Assembly: GCF_000003605.2 (NCBI RefSeq)
Contig: NW_003132319.1
Location: 1 to 32,870 of the forward strand
DNA from: Saccoglossus kowalevskii
Taxonomy: Eukaryota; Hemichordata; Enteropneusta; Harrimaniidae
Length of the DNA: 32,870 nucleotides
Direction of reading: 5' to 3'
Below the pieces are notes generated by a model that did not search any database, was not told the DNA's origin, and saw nothing but the letters and a program-made list of their open reading frames with translations. This document shows, one piece after another, positions 14,111 to 24,935 of the stretch. Each line of letters opens with the position of its first letter. Position 1 is the first letter of the stretch. The position numbers and the translations under genes are program-made.

Positions 14111-15738
14111 ATTAGTCAATTATACACATACATAGTATTATATTAGCCAATCATACACATATGGAGTATTACATTAGTCAATCATACACATAGGGAGCAT
14201 TACATTAGTCAATCATACACATATGGAGTATTACATTAGTCAATCATACACATAGGGAGTATAACATTAGTCAATCATACACATATGGAGTATTACATTA
14301 GTCAATCATACACATATGGAGTATTACATTAGTCAATTATACACATATGGAGTATTACATTAGTCAATTACACACATAGGGAGTATTATATTAGCCAATC
14401 ATACACATATGGAGTATTACATTAGTCAATCATACACATAAGGAGCATTACATTAGTCAATCATACACATATGGAGTATTACATTAGCCAATCATACACA
14501 TAGGGAGTATAACATTAGTCAATTATACACATAGGGAGTGTTACATTAGCCAATTATACACATATGGAGTATTACATTAGTCAATTATACACATAGGGAG
14601 TATTATATTAGCCAATCATACACATATGGAGTATTACATTAGTCAATTATACACATAGGGAGTGTTCCATTAGCTAATTATACACATATGGAGTATTACA
14701 TTAGTCAATTATACACATAGGGAGTATTATATTAGTCAATCATACACATAGGGAGCATTACATTAGTCAATCATACACATATGGAGTATTACATTAGTCA
14801 ATCATACACATAGGGAGCATTACATTAGTCAATCATACACATATGGAGTATTACATTAGCCAATCACACACATAGGGAGTATAACATTAGTCAATCATAC
14901 ACATATGGAGTATTACATTAGTCAATCATACACATATGGAGCATTACATTAGTCAATCATACACATATGGAATATTACATTAGCCAATCATACACATAGG
15001 GAGTATAACATTAGTCAATTATACACATAGGGAGTGTTACATTAGCCAATTATACACATAGGGAGTATTACATTAGTCAATCATACACATATGGAGTATT
15101 ACATTAGTCAATCATACACATATGGAGTATTACATTAGTCAATTATACACATAGGGAGTATAACATTAGTCAATTATACACATATGGAGTGTTACATTAG
15201 TCAATTATACACATAGGGAGTATTACATTAGCCAATTATACACATAGGGAGTATTACATTAGCCAATTATACACATAGGGAGTATTACATTAGCCAATTA
15301 TACACATAGGGAGTATTGCATTAGCCAATTATACACATGGGGAGTATTACATTAGTCAATTATACACATAGGGAGTATTACATTAGTCAATTATACACAT
15401 AGGGAGTATAACATTAGTCAATTATACACATAGGGAGTATTACATTAGTCAATTATACACATAGGGAGTATTACATTAGCCAATTATACACATAGGGAGT
15501 ATTACATTAGTCAATCATACACATAGGGAGTATTACATTAGTCAATTATACACATAGGGAGTATTACATTAGTCAATCATACACATAGGGAGCATTACAT
15601 TAGTCAATCATACACATATGGAGTATTACAATAGCCAATCACACACATAGGGAGTATAACATTAGTCAATTACACACACAGGGAGTGTTACATTAGTCAA
15701 TTATACACATAGGGAGTATTACATTAGTCAATTATACA

Positions 15739-16210
15739 CATAGAGAGTATTACATTAGTCAATTATACACATAGGGAGTATTACATTAGTCAATTATACA
15801 CATAGGGAGTATTACATTAGGCAATTATACACATAGGGAGTATTACATTAGTCAATCATACACATAGGGAGTATAACATTAGTCAATTATACACATATGG
15901 AGTATTATATTAGTCAATTATACACATAGGGAGTATTACATTAGTCAATCATACACATAGGGAGCATTACATTAGTCAATCATACACATATGGAATATTA
16001 CATTAGTCAATCATACACATAGGAAGTATAACAATAGTCAATCATACACATATGTAGCGTTACATTAGTCAATCATACACATAGGGAGTATAACATTAGT
16101 CAATTATACACACAAGGAATATTACATTAGCCAATCATACACATAGGGAGTGTTACATTAGTCAGTTATACACGTAGGGAGTATTACATTAGTCAATTAT
16201 ACACGTAGGG
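15739..16210. repeat. Higher-order block A, 472-bp copy
   Basis: It has the full ordered series of marker units with tatgtagcg at 16051. The first 300 bp were compared directly with the copy at 27942 and no difference was seen, although that copy lies in the other array beyond the pol fragment. Confidence 0.9.
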
Positions 16211-18720
16211 AGTATTACATTAGCCAATTATACACATAGGGAGTATTACATTAGTCAATTATACACATATGGAGTATTACATTAGTCAATTATACACATA
16301 TGGAGTATTACATTAGTCAATTATACACATACATAGTATTATATTAGCCAATCATACACATATGGAGTATTACATTAGTCAATCATACACATAGGGAGCA
16401 TTACATTAGTCAATTATACACATAGGGAGTATTATATTAGTCAATCATACACATATGGAGTATTACATTAGTCAATCATACACATAAGGAGCATTACATT
16501 AGTCAATCATACACATATGGAGTATTACATTAGCCAATCACACACATAGGGAGTATAACATTAGTCAATTATACACATAGGGAGTGTTACATTAGTCAAT
16601 TATACACATATGGAGTATTACATTAGTCAATTATACACATAGGGAGTATTATATTAGCCAATCATACACATATGGAGTATTACATTAGTCAATTATACAC
16701 ATAGGGAGCATTACATTAGTCAATTATACACATATGGAGTATTACATTAGTCAATCATACACATACATAGTATTATATTAGCCAATCATACACATATGGA
16801 GTATTACATTAGTCAATCATACACATAGGGAGCATTACATTAGTCAATCATACACATATGGAGTATTACATTAGCCAATCACACACATAGGGAGTATAAC
16901 ATTAGTCAATTATACACATAGGGAGTGTTACATTAGTCAATTATACACATATGGAGTATTACATTAGTCAATTATACACATACATAGTATTATATTAGCC
17001 AATCATACACATATGGAGTATTACATTAGTCAATCATACACATAGGGAGCATTACATTAGTCAATCATACACATATGGAGTATTACATTAGTCAATCATA
17101 CACATAGGGAGTATAACATTAGTCAATCATACACATATGGAGTATTACATTAGTCAATCATACACATATGGAGTATTACATTAGTCAATTATACACATAT
17201 GGAGTATTACATTAGTCAATTATACACATAGGGAGTATTATATTAGCCAATCATACACATATGGAGTATTACATTAGTCAATCATACACATAAGGAGCAT
17301 TACATTAGTCAATCATACACATATGGAGTATTACATTAGCCAATCATACACATAGGGAGTATAACATTAGTCAATTATACACATAGGGAGTGTTACATTA
17401 GCCAATTATACACATATGGAGTATTACATTAGTCAATTATACACATAGGGAGTATTATATTAGCCAATCATACACATATGGAGTATTACATTAGTCAATT
17501 ATACACATAGGGAGTGTTCCATTAGCTAATTATACACATATGGAGTATTACATTAGTCAATTATACACATAGGGAGTATTATATTAGCCAATCATACACA
17601 TATGGAGTATTACATTAGTCAATCATACACATAGGGAGCATTACATTAGTCAATCATACGCATATGGAGTTTTACATTAGTCAATCATACACATAGGGAG
17701 CATTACATTAGTCAATCATACACATATGGAGTATTACATTAGCCAATCACACACATAGGGAGTATAACATTAGTCAATCATACACATATGGAGTATTACA
17801 TTAGTCAATCATACACATATGGAGCATTACATTAGTCAATCATACACATATGGAATATTACATTAGCCAATCATACACATAGGGAGTATAACATTAGTCA
17901 ATTATACACATAGGGAGTGTTACATTAGCCAATTATACACATAGGGAGTATTACATTAGTCAATCATACACATATGGAGTATTACATTAGTCAATCATAC
18001 ACATATGGAGCATTACATTAGTCAATTATACACATAGGGAGTATAACATTAGTCAATTAAACACATATGGAGTGTTACATTAGTCAATTATACACATAGG
18101 GAGTATTACATTAGCCAATTATACACATAGGGAGTATTACATTAGCCAATTATACACATAGGGAGTATTACATTAGCCAATTATACACATAGGGAGTATT
18201 GCATTAGCCAATTATACACATGGGGAGTATTACATTAGTCAATTATACACATAGGGAGTATTACATTAGTCAATTATACACATAGGGAGTATAACATTAG
18301 TCAATTATACACATATGGAGTGTTACATTAGTCAATTATACACATAGGGAGTATTACATTAGTCAATTATACACATAGGGAGTATTACATTAGCCAATTA
18401 TACACATAGGGAGTATTACATTAGTCAATTATACACATAGGGAGTATTACATTAGCCAATTATACACATAGGGAGTATTACATTAGTCAATCATACACAT
18501 AGGGAGTATTACATTAGCCAATTATACACATAGGGAGTATTGCATTAGCGAATTATACACATGGGGAGTATTACATTAGTCAATTATACACATAGGGAGT
18601 ATTACATTAGCCAATTATACACATAGGGAGTATTACATTAGCCAATTATACACATAGGGAGTATTACATTAGTCAATTATACACATAGAGAGTATTACAT
18701 TAGTCAATTATACACATAGG

Positions 18721-18740
18721 GAGTATTACATACATTAGTC
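18721..18740. repeat. Length-variant unit with a 4-bp duplication
   Basis: The unit reads tattacatacattag where the norm is tattacattag, an extra four bases that look like a slip copy of acat. It is the largest indel inside either array. It is followed by a short run of cacgtaggg and cacgtatgg units (about 18748-18846) that are otherwise rare. Confidence 0.85.
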
Positions 18741-21021
18741 AATTATACACGTAGGGAGTATTACATTAGGCAATTATACACGTAGGGAGTATTACATTAG
18801 TCAATCATACACGTAGGGAGTATAACATTAGTCAATTATACACGTATGGAGTATTATATTAGTCAATTATACACATAGGGAGTATTACATTAGTCAATTA
18901 TACACATAGGGAGCATTACATTAGTCAATCATACACATATGGAATATTACATTAGCCAATCATACACATAGGGAGTATAACATTAGTCAATTATACACAT
19001 AGGGAGTGTTACATTAGCCAATTATACACATAGGGAGTATTACATTAGTCAATCATACACATATGGAGTATTACATTAGTCAATCATACACATATGGAGT
19101 ATTACATTAGTCAATTATACACATAGGGAGTATAACATTAGTCAATTAAACACATATGGAGTGTTACATTAGTCAATTATACACATAGGGAGTATTACAT
19201 TAGCCAATTATACACATGGGGAGTATTACATTAGTCAATTATACACATAGGGAGTATTACATTAGCCAATTATACACATAGGGAGTATTACATTAGCCAA
19301 TTATACACATAGGGAGTATTACATTAGTCAATTATACACATAGAGAGTATTACATTAGTCAATCATACACATATGGAGTGTTACATTAGTCAATTATACA
19401 CATAGGGAGTATTACATTAGCAAATTATACACATAGGGAGTATTACATTAGTCAATTATACACATAGGGAGTATTACATTAGTCAATTATACACATAGGG
19501 AGTATTACATTAGCCAATTATACACATAGGGAGTATTACATTAGTCAATCATACACATATGGAGCATTACATTAGTCAATTATACACATAGGAGTATAAC
19601 ATTAGTCAATTAAACACATAGGGAGTATTACATTAGTCAATTATACACATAGGGAGTATTACATTAGCCAATTATACACATAGGGAGTATTGCATTAGCC
19701 AATTATACACATGGGGAGTATTACATTAGTCAATTATACACATAGGGAGTATTACATTAGCCAATTATACACATAGGGAGTATTACATTAGCCAATTATA
19801 CACATAGGGAGTATTACATTAGTCAATTATACACATAGAGAGTATTACATTAGTCAATTATACACATAGGGAGTATTACATTAGTCAATTATACACATAG
19901 GGAGTATTACATTAGGCAATTATACACATAGGGAGTTTTACATTAGTCAACCATACACATAGGGAGTATAACATTAGTCAATTATACACATATGGAGTAT
20001 TATATTAGTCAATTATACACATAGGGAGTATTACATTAGTCAATCATACATATAGGGAATATAACATTAGTCAATTATACACACAAGGAGTATTACATTA
20101 GCCAATCATACACATAGGGGGTGTTACATTAGTCAGTTATACACGTAGGGAGTATTACATTAGTCAATTATACACATAGGGAGTATTACATTAGTCAATT
20201 ATACACATATGGAGTATTACATTAGTCAATTATACACATATGGAGTATTACATTAGTCAATTATACACATAGATAGTATTATATTAGCCAATCATACACA
20301 TATGGAGTATTACATTAGTCAATCATACACATAGGGAGCATTACATTAGTCAATTAAACACATATGGAGTATTACATTAGTCAATCATACACATAGGGAG
20401 TATAACATTAGTCAATCATACACATATGGAGTATTACATTAGTCAATCATACACTTATGCAGTATTACATTAGTCAATTATACACATATGGAGTATTACA
20501 TTAGTCAATTATACACATAGGGAGTACTATATTAGCCAATCATACACATATGGAGTATTACATTAGTCAATCATACACATAGGGAGCATTACATTAGTCA
20601 ATCATACACATATGGAGTATTACATTAGTCAATCATACACATATGGAGCATTACATTAGTCAATCATACACATATGGTATATTACATTAGCCAATCATAC
20701 ACATAGGGAGTATAACATTAGTCAATTATACACATAGGGAGTGTTACATTAGCCAATTATACACATAGGGAGTATTACATTAGTCAATCATACACATATG
20801 GAGTATTACATTAGTCAATCATACACATATGGAGTATTACATTAGTCAATTAAACACATAGGGAGTATAACATTAGTCAATTATACACATATGGAGTGTT
20901 ACATTAGTCAATTATACACATAGGGAGTATTACATTAGCCAATTATACACATAGGGAGTATTACATTAGTCATTATACACGTAGGGAGTATTACATTAGT
21001 CTATCATACACATAGGGAGCA

Positions 21022-21069
21022 TGTGAAGTGAAAGATGTGTCTGAGGATACCCTGCCTTGTCATTGGTGA
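21022..21069 (+). pseudogene. Short pol piece upstream of RT, out of frame
   Basis: Right after the satellite junction, phase 1 reads 15 residues including VKDVSEDTLP before TGA at 21067-21069. By its position, and by similarity to gypsy polyproteins as I know them, it is the linker just N-terminal of RT. The RT frame itself is closed upstream by TGA at 21042-21044, so the two pieces are joined only by a frame change in the 21045-21069 stretch. It is too short to classify by itself. Confidence 0.6.
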
Positions 21070-22475
21070 CTGATATTCTGGCAAGAATGGGTCTTGGTAA
21101 TTCTCTTGATGACGCAAGACAGAAAGAGCTGCATAAGGTGATAAGCAAGCACCGACACGTCTTTAGCCAAGATGAAAATGACATTGGTTATTGTGATGTG
21201 GTGAAACATAGGATAGTCACTATCGATGATGAACCAGTGAAAGTACCATTTAGAAGAGTACCACCACACCAGTGGGGTGAAGTGAGAGATTACCTCCAAA
21301 AGTCATTGGAAAAAGGTGTAATCCAAGAGTCGTGTAGCCCTTATGCCTCACTAATAGTTCTAGTCAGAAAAAAAGATGGCAAGTTGAGATTATGCGTAGA
21401 TTATCATGCGCTTAACGCCAAAACTCGCAAGGATGCATATCCTTTGCCGAGAATTGAAGAAGCACTCGATGTTCTGAAGGGGGCAAAATATTTCTGCAGT
21501 TTAGATCTTGCCCATGGATACCACCAAATTCCTGTGGCAGAAGAGGATGTGGAAAAAGCAGCCTTCAGAACTGGGACGGGAGGTCATTACGAGTTTTTAC
21601 GTATGCCGTTTGGCTTATGTAATGCAAGCAGTACGTTTATGAGGTTGACGGACAAAGCATTTGGAGACCTAAATTTTCAAGCCCTTTTAGTCTATCTTGA
21701 CGACATTTTAATATTTGGTGCAACTTTCGAAGAGACACTATCAAGACTGGACACTGTGCTTTCCCGCTTGGCTAGTCTAAACTTAAAAGTTAAACCTGAA
21801 AAATGTCAACTCTTTAGAGAAAAGGTGAGGTATTTAGGTCATGTGATATCAAGTGACGGCACCTCCCCTGATCCGGAGAAACTACGTGCTGTTCAGAAGT
21901 GGTCTCGCCCAGAGACGAAACGTCAACTTCGTGGGTATCTTGGCCTCTCCGGATATTATAGAAGGTTCATCAAGGGGTATGCAAAGATAGCCGCCCCACT
22001 ACACAACTTGTTGAAAGGAAAGAAGAATTACACGAAGTATGAAAAGAAAAAATCCAAGGATTCGTCAATGAAAATCAAACTGTTATGGGACGCTTCTTGC
22101 GAGGAGGCTTTTGTTGCAATTAAGAATGCCCTAACTAGTACACCCGTACTAGGTTACCCAGACTTCCATAAACCCTTTGTAGTCGAAACAGATGCCAGTT
22201 TGAATGGCCTTGGTGCTGTACTTTCTCAAAATCAAGAGAATGGAACTGTAGTCTTGGCGTATGCCAGTCGTAGTTTGAAGACGAATGAAAGAAATATGCA
22301 AAACTACTCCAGCATGAAGTTGGAACTTTTGGCATTAAAGTGGGCCATTACCCAGAAGTTTAGAGACATATTAATTGGAGCAGAGTTCACGGTGTATACT
22401 GACAATAATCCACTGAGTTACCTGCAAACGTCAGCTAAATTGGGCGCAACAGAAACTCGGTGGGTGCCGAACTAG
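21057..22475 (+). CDS. pol: Gypsy-type reverse transcriptase and partial RNase H (broken pol)
   Basis: A 472-codon open frame, the largest in the window. RT would copy element RNA into DNA. Conserved words are SPYAS at 94-98, RKKDGKLRLCVDY at 104-116, the first catalytic aspartate in SLDLAHGYHQ (D150), MPFGLCNA at 183-190, the YLDDILIF active site (D215, D216) and LGHVISSDG at 260-268. A lysine-rich stretch at 321-343 leads to RNase H, with catalytic D379 (ETDAS), E423 (KLELLAL) and D449 (YTDNN). The frame ends at TAG 22473-22475, just after TRWV, before the fourth RNase H aspartate. TTG at 21057 is only the first possible start after an upstream stop; the real protein was a polyprotein, so no true start is expected here. 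RT residues look intact. Expression is doubtful: there is no visible promoter and satellite lies on both sides. Confidence 0.95.
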   Translation: MSLVTDILARMGLGNSLDDARQKELHKVISKHRHVFSQDENDIGYCDVVKHRIVTIDDEPVKVPFRRVPPHQWGEVRDYLQKSLEKGVIQESCSPYASLIVLVRKKDGKLRLCVDYHALNAKTRKDAYPLPRIEEALDVLKGAKYFCSLDLAHGYHQIPVAEEDVEKAAFRTGTGGHYEFLRMPFGLCNASSTFMRLTDKAFGDLNFQALLVYLDDILIFGATFEETLSRLDTVLSRLASLNLKVKPEKCQLFREKVRYLGHVISSDGTSPDPEKLRAVQKWSRPETKRQLRGYLGLSGYYRRFIKGYAKIAAPLHNLLKGKKNYTKYEKKKSKDSSMKIKLLWDASCEEAFVAIKNALTSTPVLGYPDFHKPFVVETDASLNGLGAVLSQNQENGTVVLAYASRSLKTNERNMQNYSSMKLELLALKWAITQKFRDILIGAEFTVYTDNNPLSYLQTSAKLGATETRWVPN

Positions 22476-22858
22476 CACAATTCAATTTTGCAATCAAGTA
22501 CCGATCAGGCAAGAGCAATATGAGTGCTGATGCTTTAAGCAGAAAAAATGACCATGGCATTGAACCACAAACCGTGAGGTTTGAACAGGTTAGTGGTCAT
22601 GTTATTCATAGTTGCATCCCGAGAGAATATGTATCCACACAGGTTCCAAGTGAACTTCAAACACAGATGTGTCAGTGGACATTAGACGTACTACTTGATG
22701 AAGTTCGTGTACGGTCACAAGTAACAGAGCCGGAGGCAACATCTACTTACCCCTCTATTTCGAAACATGATCTGTCAAAAATGCAGAGGGTAGACGAAGT
22801 GATTAGTAGGTTTCGTCATTATTGGGACAGTAAGCATCCCCAACAACAAGACAGCTGA
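22460..22858 (+). CDS. RNase H C terminus and spacer, shifted frame (broken pol)
   Basis: A 132-codon frame overlapping the RT frame by 16 bases in a different phase. Residues 4-28 carry the end of gypsy RNase H, with KYRSGKSN and then ADALSR; D24 is the fourth catalytic aspartate. Residues 29 to about 131 are the poorly conserved, acidic and polar spacer before integrase. The phase change falls within 22461-22469, next to a run of three G, and equals one lost base. The GTG at 22460 is a formal start only. The frame closes at two adjacent TGA codons, 22856-22858 and 22859-22861. As separate pieces neither this nor the upstream frame would give a complete RNase H. Confidence 0.85.
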   Translation: MGAELAQFNFAIKYRSGKSNMSADALSRKNDHGIEPQTVRFEQVSGHVIHSCIPREYVSTQVPSELQTQMCQWTLDVLLDEVRVRSQVTEPEATSTYPSISKHDLSKMQRVDEVISRFRHYWDSKHPQQQDS

Positions 22859-23439
22859 TGAAAGAGTCTAGATCGACTAGAAAACTACTTCGAAACTGGA
22901 AGAGGTGCAGGGAGGAAGACGGTGTTCTTTACCGTGTTGTGCATGATGCTGGTCAAGAGGTCAAACAGTTGATACTTCCAGAGTCACTAAAGCCCCAACT
23001 ATTTGCAAGTTCAAGTACAGTATTACATTAGTCAATTTTACACATAGGGAGTATAACATTAGTCAATTATACACATAGGGAGTATTACATTAGTCAATTA
23101 TACACATAGGGAGTATTACATTAGCCAATTATACACATAGGGAGTATTACATTAGTCAATTATACACATAGGGAGTATTACATTAGTCAATCATACACAT
23201 AGGGAGTATTACATTAGTCAATTATACACACAGGGAGTATTACATTAGTCAATTAAACACATAGGGAGTATCACATTAGTCAATTATACACATGGGGAGT
23301 ATCACATTAGTCAATTATACACATACGGAGTGTTACATTAGTCAATTATGCACATAGGGAGTATTACATTAGTCAATTATACACATACGGAGTATTACAT
23401 TAGTCAATTATACACATAGGGAGTATTACATTAGTCAAT
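22777..23439. repeat. 663-bp perfect duplicate, right copy
   Basis: Identical to 1-663 over its full known length. It spans the pol 3' end, the pol-satellite junction and the first 13 or so divergent satellite units. At 23440 the sequences part, and this copy continues with unusual units (acactagtc, catgcacattggg) absent from the left copy at that place. Confidence 0.95.
22858..23031 (+). pseudogene. Integrase N-terminal fragment ending in satellite
   Basis: The 57-codon frame starts at an ATG overlapping the previous stop (TGATG) and ends at TAG 23029-23031. Residues 13-50, with LRNWKRCREEDGVLYRVV and ESLKPQLF, match the region just before the HHCC zinc finger of gypsy integrases. The zinc finger and the DDE core are absent because satellite begins at 23019. 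The last residues (about 54-57) are satellite translation. The phase change from the spacer lies in 22831-22858, where a run of four C at 22837-22841 is a plausible slip site. TGATG is also the form of a translational-coupling signal, but here decay is the simpler reading. Confidence 0.75.
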
Positions 23440-24935
23440 CATACACATAGGGAGTATTACACTAGTCAATCATGCACATTGGGAGTATTACATTAGTCAA
23501 TTATACACATAGGGAGTATTACATTAGTCAATTATACACACAGGGAGTATTACATTAGTCAATTATACACATAGGGAGTTTTACATTAGCCAATTATACA
23601 CATATGGAGTATTACATTAGTCAATCATACACATAAGGAGCATTACATTAGTCAATCATACACATATGGAGTATTACATTAGTCAATCATACACATAGGG
23701 AGCATTACATTAGTCAATCATACACATATGGAGTATTACATTAGCCAATCACACACATAGGGAGTATAACATTAGTCAATTATACACATAGGGAGTGTTA
23801 CATTAGTCAATTATACACATATGGAGTATTACATTAGTCAATTATACACATACATAGTATTATATTAGCCAATCATACACATATGGAGTATTACATTAGT
23901 CAATCATACACATAGGGAGCATTACATTAGTCAATCATACACATATGGAGTATTACATTAGTCAATCATACACATAGGGAGCATTACATTAGTCAATCAT
24001 ACACATATGGAGTATTACATTAGTCAATCATACACATAGGGAGCATTACATTAGTCAATCATACACATATGGAGTATTACATTAGCCAATCATACACATA
24101 GGGAGTATAACATTAGTCAATTATACACATATGGAGTGTTACATTAGTCAATTATACACATAGGGAGTATTACATTAGCAAATTATACACATAGGGAGTA
24201 TTACATTAGTCAATTATACACATAGGGAGTATTACATTAGTCAATTATACACATAGGGAGTATTACATTAGCCAATTATACACATAGGGAGTATTACATT
24301 AGTCAATCATACACATAGGGAGTATTACATTAGTCAATTATACACATAGGGAGTATTACATTAGTCAATCATACACATAGGGAGCATTACATTAGTCAAT
24401 CATACACATATGGAGTATTACATTAGCCAATCACACACATAGGGAGTATAACATTAGTCAATTATACACATAGGGAGTGTTACATTAGTCAATTATACAC
24501 ATATGGAGTATTACATTAGTCAATTATACACATAGGGAGTATTATATTAGCCAATCATACACATATGGAGTATTACATTAGTCAATTATACACATAGGGA
24601 GTGTTCCATTAGCTAATTATACACATATGGAGTATTACATTAGTCAATTATACACATAGGGAGTATTATATTAGCCAATCATACACATATGGAGTATTAC
24701 ATTAGTCAATCATACACATAGGGAGCATTACATTAGTCAATCATACACATATGGAGTATTACATTAGTCAATCATACACATAGGGAGCATTACATTAGTC
24801 AATCATACACATATGGAGTATTACATTAGCCAATCACGCACATAGGGAGTATAACATTAGTCAATTATACACATAGGGAGTGTTACATTAGCCAATTATA
24901 CACATAGGGAGTATTACATTAGTCAATCATACACA

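Larger units (their letters stand above)
4431..17530. repeat. Marker unit gttccattagctaat, six copies in array A
   Basis: A unit with two linked changes (gttcc for gttac, agctaat for agtcaat) starts at 4431, 10632, 12399, 13143, 14664 and 17516. A half-changed form (gttccattagtcaat) is near 6759. It is followed by a tatggag unit, and in most copies it is preceded by a tattatattagccaatc unit two units upstream, so it marks a multi-unit block. The same marker continues in array B. The interval given spans the copies and is not continuous marker sequence. Confidence 0.85.
243..21022. repeat. 31-bp satellite array A, about 670 tandem units
   Basis: A representative unit is 304-334: it opens gagtattacattagtc and closes with acacatagg. 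The unit has 9 G/C of 31 bases. From the first unit phase (242) to the last gag (21017) is 20,775 bp, which is 670 x 31 plus 5. I can place all five net bases: +1 near 8113, +1 near 13572, +1 near 13584, +4 near 18730, -1 near 19590 and -1 near 20971. Frequent alternatives are caattat/caatcat, agtcaat/agccaat, tagggag/tatggag and gtattac/gcattac/gtataac. Every unit carries TAG on the + strand and TAA on the - strand. Because 31 is not a multiple of three, all frames are closed, and I see no genes in these 20.8 kb. The 5' 2.6 kb is dominated by the caattat form; caatcat becomes common after about 2.9 kb. Confidence 0.98.
21022..23018 (+). mobile_element. pol: Decayed internal fragment of a Ty3/gypsy retrotransposon
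   Basis: About 2.0 kb of pol from just before RT to the start of integrase, flanked on both sides by satellite. It lacks gag, protease, the integrase zinc finger and core, LTRs and a primer-binding site, so it is an internal fragment and not an insertion with its own ends. The four readable pieces occupy phases 1, 0, 2 and 1 in order. Each step equals a net loss of one base, near 21045-21069, at 22461-22469 and at 22831-22858. Satellite stops after gagcat at the left edge and resumes at agtattac on the right, so the flanks share an imperfect 5-bp word (agcat/agtat). That may be a worn target-site duplication or chance microhomology. Confidence 0.92.

Noticed and set aside
243-21022. CRISPR array
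   Set aside because: The repeats are directly contiguous with no unique spacers, the supposed spacers would be the same sequence, and the context is a eukaryotic retroelement.
243-21022. A repetitive protein-coding gene in the array
   Set aside because: A 31-bp unit shifts frame every repeat, and each unit carries stops on both strands, so no frame remains open for more than about 30 codons.
20996-21299. Minus-strand frames at 20996-21184 and 21060-21299
   Set aside because: They lie opposite the clear + strand RT coding sequence or run into satellite, and show no recognisable domain. They are shadows.
22135-22335. Minus-strand 66-codon frame
   Set aside because: It lies entirely antisense to the RNase H coding region and has no motif of its own.
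22856-22860. TGATG as a programmed reinitiation or coupling signal between spacer and integrase
   Set aside because: Gypsy pol is normally a single polyprotein at this point, the integrase is truncated after about 50 residues, and the other two breaks favour decay or sequencing error.
21057-23031. An intact, active retrotransposon
   Set aside because: No LTRs, gag, protease or integrase core are present, and the frame changes phase three times.
1-23439. The two 663-bp identical segments as LTRs of one giant element
   Set aside because: They contain pol coding sequence and satellite, have no TG...CA ends or adjacent primer-binding site or polypurine tract, and the interior is satellite, not gag-pol.
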